This document shows, one piece after another, positions 21,897 through 24,809 of a DNA stretch of 24,809 nt; position 1 is the stretch's first letter, and each line of letters opens with the position of its first letter. Made by a program: the position numbers and the translations under genes. Below the pieces are notes generated by a model, which made no database searches, was not told the origin of the DNA, and saw only the letters and a list, made by a program, of their open reading frames with translations. This DNA comes from Candidatus Hodarchaeota archaeon (GTDB lineage Archaea > Asgardarchaeota > Heimdallarchaeia > Hodarchaeales > Hodarchaeaceae), in contig JAEOSR010000052.1 in the NCBI GenBank assembly GCA_016840285.1, positions 1 to 24,809 of the forward strand, written 5' to 3'.

Positions 21897-23051
21897 GTGA
21901 TGACAATGAAAAGAAATATAATTTTAATCCTTGTAATGCTAATGTCTCTATTATTAACAGTATTTTTTGCGGCTCTCTTCCTAATGACAGAAACGGGTGA
22001 ATCCGAAATTGATCCTAATTCTTCTCCAGTTCCCGAATTTGAAGAACATATTATACAAAGTGGATTAGATGGTCCTCTCTATGTCTCAACAATAGATCTA
22101 GACCAGGATACCGATAATGATATTTTAGCAACAATCTTTCACGGGAACAAAGTTGTTTGGTATGAGAATAGAGGGAATAAAAGTTTTCAGGAACACGTTA
22201 TTGATAATGATTGTAAACAAGCAGCTTGTGCTCATGGAACCGATCTTGATAATGATGGAGACCTTGATATCATTGCCTCCTCTGGAGTAGAAGGCATTTT
22301 TTATTACGAAAACCTTGGAAACAACTATTTTGAACGGTTTTTACTCAATGAATCCCTAGTTGATTGTTTTAGTATCATTCCTGTCGATGTGAATAATGAT
22401 ACCCTTATTGACATAGTTGGTGCCCAACGAATGACTATTACCGCCTTATGGGTCAATCATGGTAATTTTTCTTTTACTCGACATACATTAACTGGGAACC
22501 CGAATTTGGTCAGATATTTGTGTTCTGCAGACCTAGATAATGATAAAGATGTTGATATAGCATTAATATCTGTTACTGGGTATGTATTCTGGTTAGAAAA
22601 TCAAGGTACCGTCAATTTCTTACAACATAATTTTGAATCAGGTTATTTGGGAGGCCACGGAATTTATGCATGTGATTTTGATAATGATGATGATATGGAT
22701 ATAATTACGTGTGCATCTGATAATAATGAAGTTAATTGGTTTGAAAATAATGGCAGTGGTAATTTTTCAAAAAATGATATTGATACACAAACTCTAGATC
22801 CTGGATATGTTCATTGCTCAGACATAAATAATAATGGATTTGTAGATATTATTGGAATGTCGTTTGAGTTAAAACAGTTGTACTGGTGGCGGCATTTAGA
22901 GAATCACAGTTTTATTCGACACATCATACGCGAGGATTACGCAGGAACTATGTGTAAAACCGGAGACATGGATAACGATGGAGACATGGATATTGTTGCT
23001 AGTGATTATATCAATGGATATATCTATTGGTGGGAAAATCTTCTAATATGA
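21897..23051 (+). CDS. Secreted FG-GAP/VCBS repeat beta-propeller protein
   Basis: The 384-residue protein starts with a hydrophobic signal or anchor helix (about residues 5-30) and a short Ser/Pro-rich spacer. Seven calcium-binding FG-GAP/VCBS-type blades follow. Each carries a D-x-D/N-x-D-x-D-I motif: DLDQDTDNDIL, DLDNDGDLDII, DVNNDTLIDIV, DLDNDKDVDIA, DFDNDDDMDII, DINNNGFVDII and DMDNDGDMDIV. Each blade is completed by a W-x-E-N-x-G-x-x-x-F strand. Seven blades make a complete propeller, so the protein appears intact. Such domains bind ligands or partner proteins at the cell surface, and the target is unknown. There is no C-terminal anchor. The starts GTG 21897, ATG 21900 and ATG 21906 are all possible, and the TATA spacing favours one of the ATGs. 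Confidence 0.82.
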   Translation: MMTMKRNIILILVMLMSLLLTVFFAALFLMTETGESEIDPNSSPVPEFEEHIIQSGLDGPLYVSTIDLDQDTDNDILATIFHGNKVVWYENRGNKSFQEHVIDNDCKQAACAHGTDLDNDGDLDIIASSGVEGIFYYENLGNNYFERFLLNESLVDCFSIIPVDVNNDTLIDIVGAQRMTITALWVNHGNFSFTRHTLTGNPNLVRYLCSADLDNDKDVDIALISVTGYVFWLENQGTVNFLQHNFESGYLGGHGIYACDFDNDDDMDIITCASDNNEVNWFENNGSGNFSKNDIDTQTLDPGYVHCSDINNNGFVDIIGMSFELKQLYWWRHLENHSFIRHIIREDYAGTMCKTGDMDNDGDMDIVASDYINGYIYWWENLLI

Positions 23052-23120
23052 TCAAGGCGTTACAAAGGTAGAAATGTCTCTTTTGAATTCAGAGATTTTT
23101 GGTGTTAATCTAGCTTTTGA

Positions 23121-23312
23121 CGACATGAAACAACAGATGAATTCTAGGGATGTCTTCGAGATAATGAAAAAGTACTTGTTGGATTATTACCAAAAAATTC
23201 AGAACAAGAAGAAGTCATTGGGATAACAAGTACAAATCCCACCATGGTTCAATTACTTGGCGAACAGATTCATATTTATACCACGAAAGGGAAAATTTTA
23301 ATTATCAATTAA
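23121..23312 (+). pseudogene. C-terminal remnant of a TrmB-like transcriptional regulator
   Basis: One frame reads RHETTDEF, a stop (TAG 23145), then GCLRDNEKVLVGLLPKNSEQ and EEVIGITSTNPTMVQLLGEQ up to TAA at 23310. The progression RDNEKVLVGL...VIGITSTNPTMVQLLGE resembles the end of the effector domain of archaeal TrmB-family regulators. No HTH domain is present and the frame is broken, so I call it a pseudogene. A different-frame 50-codon ORF at 23074-23226 overlaps it and is probably not a gene. Confidence 0.45.
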
Positions 23313-23339
23313 GCAAGTATTCAGTGAAAATTAAGCTAG

Positions 23340-24641
23340 TCATTGGTTTCTTTTTCTTTGATGTCGGTACACAACACCTAGAGGAAGGATGAGGAGGACA
23401 AAAAAATAGAATGAGAAACCATCCATAGTTGTCGTTTCTGAAGTCATCAAGGATGTATTTGTGGTTTCTGAAGTCGTTGAGGAAAAAGTTGTAGATGAAG
23501 AAGTTGTAGGTTCAGTTAATGTTGAAGAGGAGTTCATTTCGTCAATGGTTTCAATAGCACGAGTAAGATTGATTAATCCAAATCCATAAACATCATCCCG
23601 ATCGGATGTACCCAGATCTTCCGTGGTTTGTTGTAGGATCATACGAGCTCCAGTATTGTTCAAAGTGGGATCATAACTCATCATAAGTGCTAAAGCTCCC
23701 GATACATGCGGGGTGGCCATCGAAGTACCCGATGAAAGACCAGATTCGTCGTTAGGGATTGTGGACTTAACATTAACACCTGGAGCAACGACTTCAACTT
23801 CTGGACCTCTACACGAAAAGGATGCAATATTTTTCGCAGAATCAATCGCTCCAACAGCTATTACAAAGTCATTATTTGCCGGTCGAGTAACAGGATCAGG
23901 ATAATCATTCCCTGCAGCAGCCACAATGAGTACTCCCATCGAAAAGGCATGTTGTAACGCGTCTTCAACGAGTTGGTACGAAGTGGAATTGGTAATCTCT
24001 TCGTCATAAATGCCAATGCTTATAGAAATAATGTGAGCGCCATTATCGGTAGCATAGCGAATAGCTTCAGCGACGATGATATCAGGGTTCAAGTCGTTTT
24101 CATTCACAACTCGTAGGGTCATGATAGAAACATTAGGAGCAACTCCAACCAATCCAAAATTGTTCAAACGAGCTGCAATCGTACCAGTGACATGCGTTCC
24201 ATGTTTTTTTAAACGAGAACTAGAGCCATAAATGGAAAGATTGAATGGATCATTATTATTATGTACAAAATCCCATCCATGGCAATCATCAATATAGTTA
24301 TTATTATCATCATCGATTCCATTATTTGGAATTTCATTTGTGTTATTCCAAAGAGCATTTACTAGATCGGAATGATTGATATCAAGTCCAGTATCGAGAA
24401 CTGCGACTATTATCTCTGGAGAACCACCTGTTCGATTCCAAACTTTATCTGCACCGATTAAAGTGATACCATACGGAATTTCATCTGTATATTCTACATT
24501 CATAAACGGATTGGGATTATCACTTATTAATCCAGATCCTACAAAATTAGAAGAAGAAAAATTCAGCTTAAAGAATATTAAATAAAGAATTGTTAATAAT
24601 GAAATAAAACTGACATAAACAAACTTCTTTTTATCAGCCAT
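23340..24641 (-). CDS. Membrane-anchored subtilisin-like serine protease (S8)
   Basis: With the start chosen here the protein has 433 residues. It has an N-terminal membrane helix or signal (about residues 6-26), a short propeptide-like stretch and an S8 catalytic domain. Asp83 lies in VAVLDTGLD, His147 in KKHGTHVTG, the oxyanion Asn245 in AAAGND and Ser307 in SGTSMATPHVSG. GIDDDNNNYIDDCHGWDF is the usual calcium-rich insert. A Ser/Thr stalk (about 375-405) leads to a C-terminal helix and the basic tail RHQRKRNQ, as in archaeal surface proteins. It is complete and likely active outside the cell. The frame extends to an ATG at 24683, but a TATA box overlaps that codon. GAAGGAA before 24641 favours the shorter form. 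Confidence 0.9.
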   Translation of the reverse strand: MADKKKFVYVSFISLLTILYLIFFKLNFSSSNFVGSGLISDNPNPFMNVEYTDEIPYGITLIGADKVWNRTGGSPEIIVAVLDTGLDINHSDLVNALWNNTNEIPNNGIDDDNNNYIDDCHGWDFVHNNNDPFNLSIYGSSSRLKKHGTHVTGTIAARLNNFGLVGVAPNVSIMTLRVVNENDLNPDIIVAEAIRYATDNGAHIISISIGIYDEEITNSTSYQLVEDALQHAFSMGVLIVAAAGNDYPDPVTRPANNDFVIAVGAIDSAKNIASFSCRGPEVEVVAPGVNVKSTIPNDESGLSSGTSMATPHVSGALALMMSYDPTLNNTGARMILQQTTEDLGTSDRDDVYGFGLINLTRAIETIDEMNSSSTLTEPTTSSSTTFSSTTSETTNTSLMTSETTTMDGFSFYFFVLLILPLGVVYRHQRKRNQ

Positions 24642-24682
24642 GTTCGATTTTCCTTCTTGGATTGTTGTCTCCAGTAGTTTCA

Positions 24683-24690
24683 TATATATA
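24683..24690 (-). promoter_or_regulatory. TATA box of the subtilisin gene
   Basis: TATATATA ends at the upstream in-frame ATG, so transcription would begin about 25 bases further down, past that ATG. This decides the start at 24641. Confidence 0.5.
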
Positions 24691-24714
24691 GCCTAGAATA
24701 TACTTTTCTAATTT

Positions 24715-24731
24715 AAACCAGCCTTTTGCGG
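24715..24731 (-). repeat. 3' motif copy 6
   Basis: On the minus strand CCGCAAAAGGCTGGTTT begins 15 bases beyond the stop codon of the partial gene at 24746, the same distance as copy 1 from its gene. Confidence 0.5.
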
Positions 24732-24745
24732 CTTTTGTAATAGCT

Positions 24746-24809
24746 TCAATAATTTGCCTCGAACCAATCAATAATTTTTCGTGCAATACTGATCTTACTT
24801 GGAATAGGA
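24746..24809 (-). CDS. C-terminal end of a gene that continues beyond the window
   Basis: The minus strand reads PIPSKISIARKIIDWFEANY followed by TGA, so about 20 codons of a protein tail are visible. No family can be named. An alternative frame (read through to 24637) is also open but would cross the subtilisin promoter and overlap its start, so I prefer this one. Confidence 0.35.
   Translation of the reverse strand, partial: PIPSKISIARKIIDWFEANY

Noticed and set aside
23074..23226. 50-codon frame after the propeller gene
   Set aside because: It overlaps the TrmB-like remnant in another frame, and only the latter shows family-like sequence.

Overview
The window is about 24.8 kb of AT-rich DNA that reads as an archaeal chromosome. 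I see TATA-like boxes roughly 25-35 bases upstream of several starts, purine-rich ribosome binding sites, T-tracts rather than classic hairpin terminators, a fused two-domain (CrtYcd-type) lycopene cyclase, archaeal-type PIN and TrmB-like remnants, and secreted proteins with a Thr/Ser stalk plus a C-terminal membrane anchor. An Asgard archaeon (Heimdallarchaeia-like) is my best guess. That placement is inference, because no rRNA or ribosomal gene is present.

Layout. (1) 86-4777: an MFS transporter converges on a very large FAD/Fe-S oxidoreductase of the D-lactate/glycolate dehydrogenase type with an unusual Met/Pro-rich tail. (2) 5137-9249: a small two-helix membrane protein, then a carotenoid block of crtI (phytoene desaturase) and crtYcd (lycopene cyclase) on the plus strand facing crtB (phytoene synthase) on the minus strand. 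Together these suffice in principle to turn geranylgeranyl diphosphate into a cyclic carotene such as beta-carotene. (3) 9827-13435: across a palindrome-rich intergenic region lies a plus-strand run of an unknown 119-aa protein, a membrane protein with an HxxxH motif, an SDR/DUF2867-type oxidoreductase and a TspO/CrtK-like protein. The last two families commonly accompany carotenoid genes in bacteria, so regions 2 and 3 may be one pigment or light-response locus. (4) 13512-17030: a membrane PH-like protein, a large class C beta-lactamase-like hydrolase, a PIN-domain remnant and a four-helix membrane protein. (5) 17227-17425: the 3' remnant of an IS200/IS605-type tnpB with a structured right end resembling an omega-RNA. 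(6) 17684-19276: a SAM methyltransferase paired with a protein that has a CxC...CxC C-terminal region. (7) 19717-24641: extracytoplasmic proteins, namely a membrane-anchored HEFHH metalloprotease, a seven-repeat FG-GAP/VCBS propeller and a membrane-anchored subtilisin. A TrmB-like regulator remnant and the tail of one more gene complete the window.

The most unusual signals are these. A short sequence close to TCRYAAAAGGYTGGDTT occurs six times, always on the sense strand just 3' of a gene. A dense set of inverted repeats lies between crtB and the adjoining operon. Several decayed genes (tnpB, PIN, TrmB, possibly an HTH gene) sit in the spaces between intact ones. No rRNA, tRNA or CRISPR array was found.
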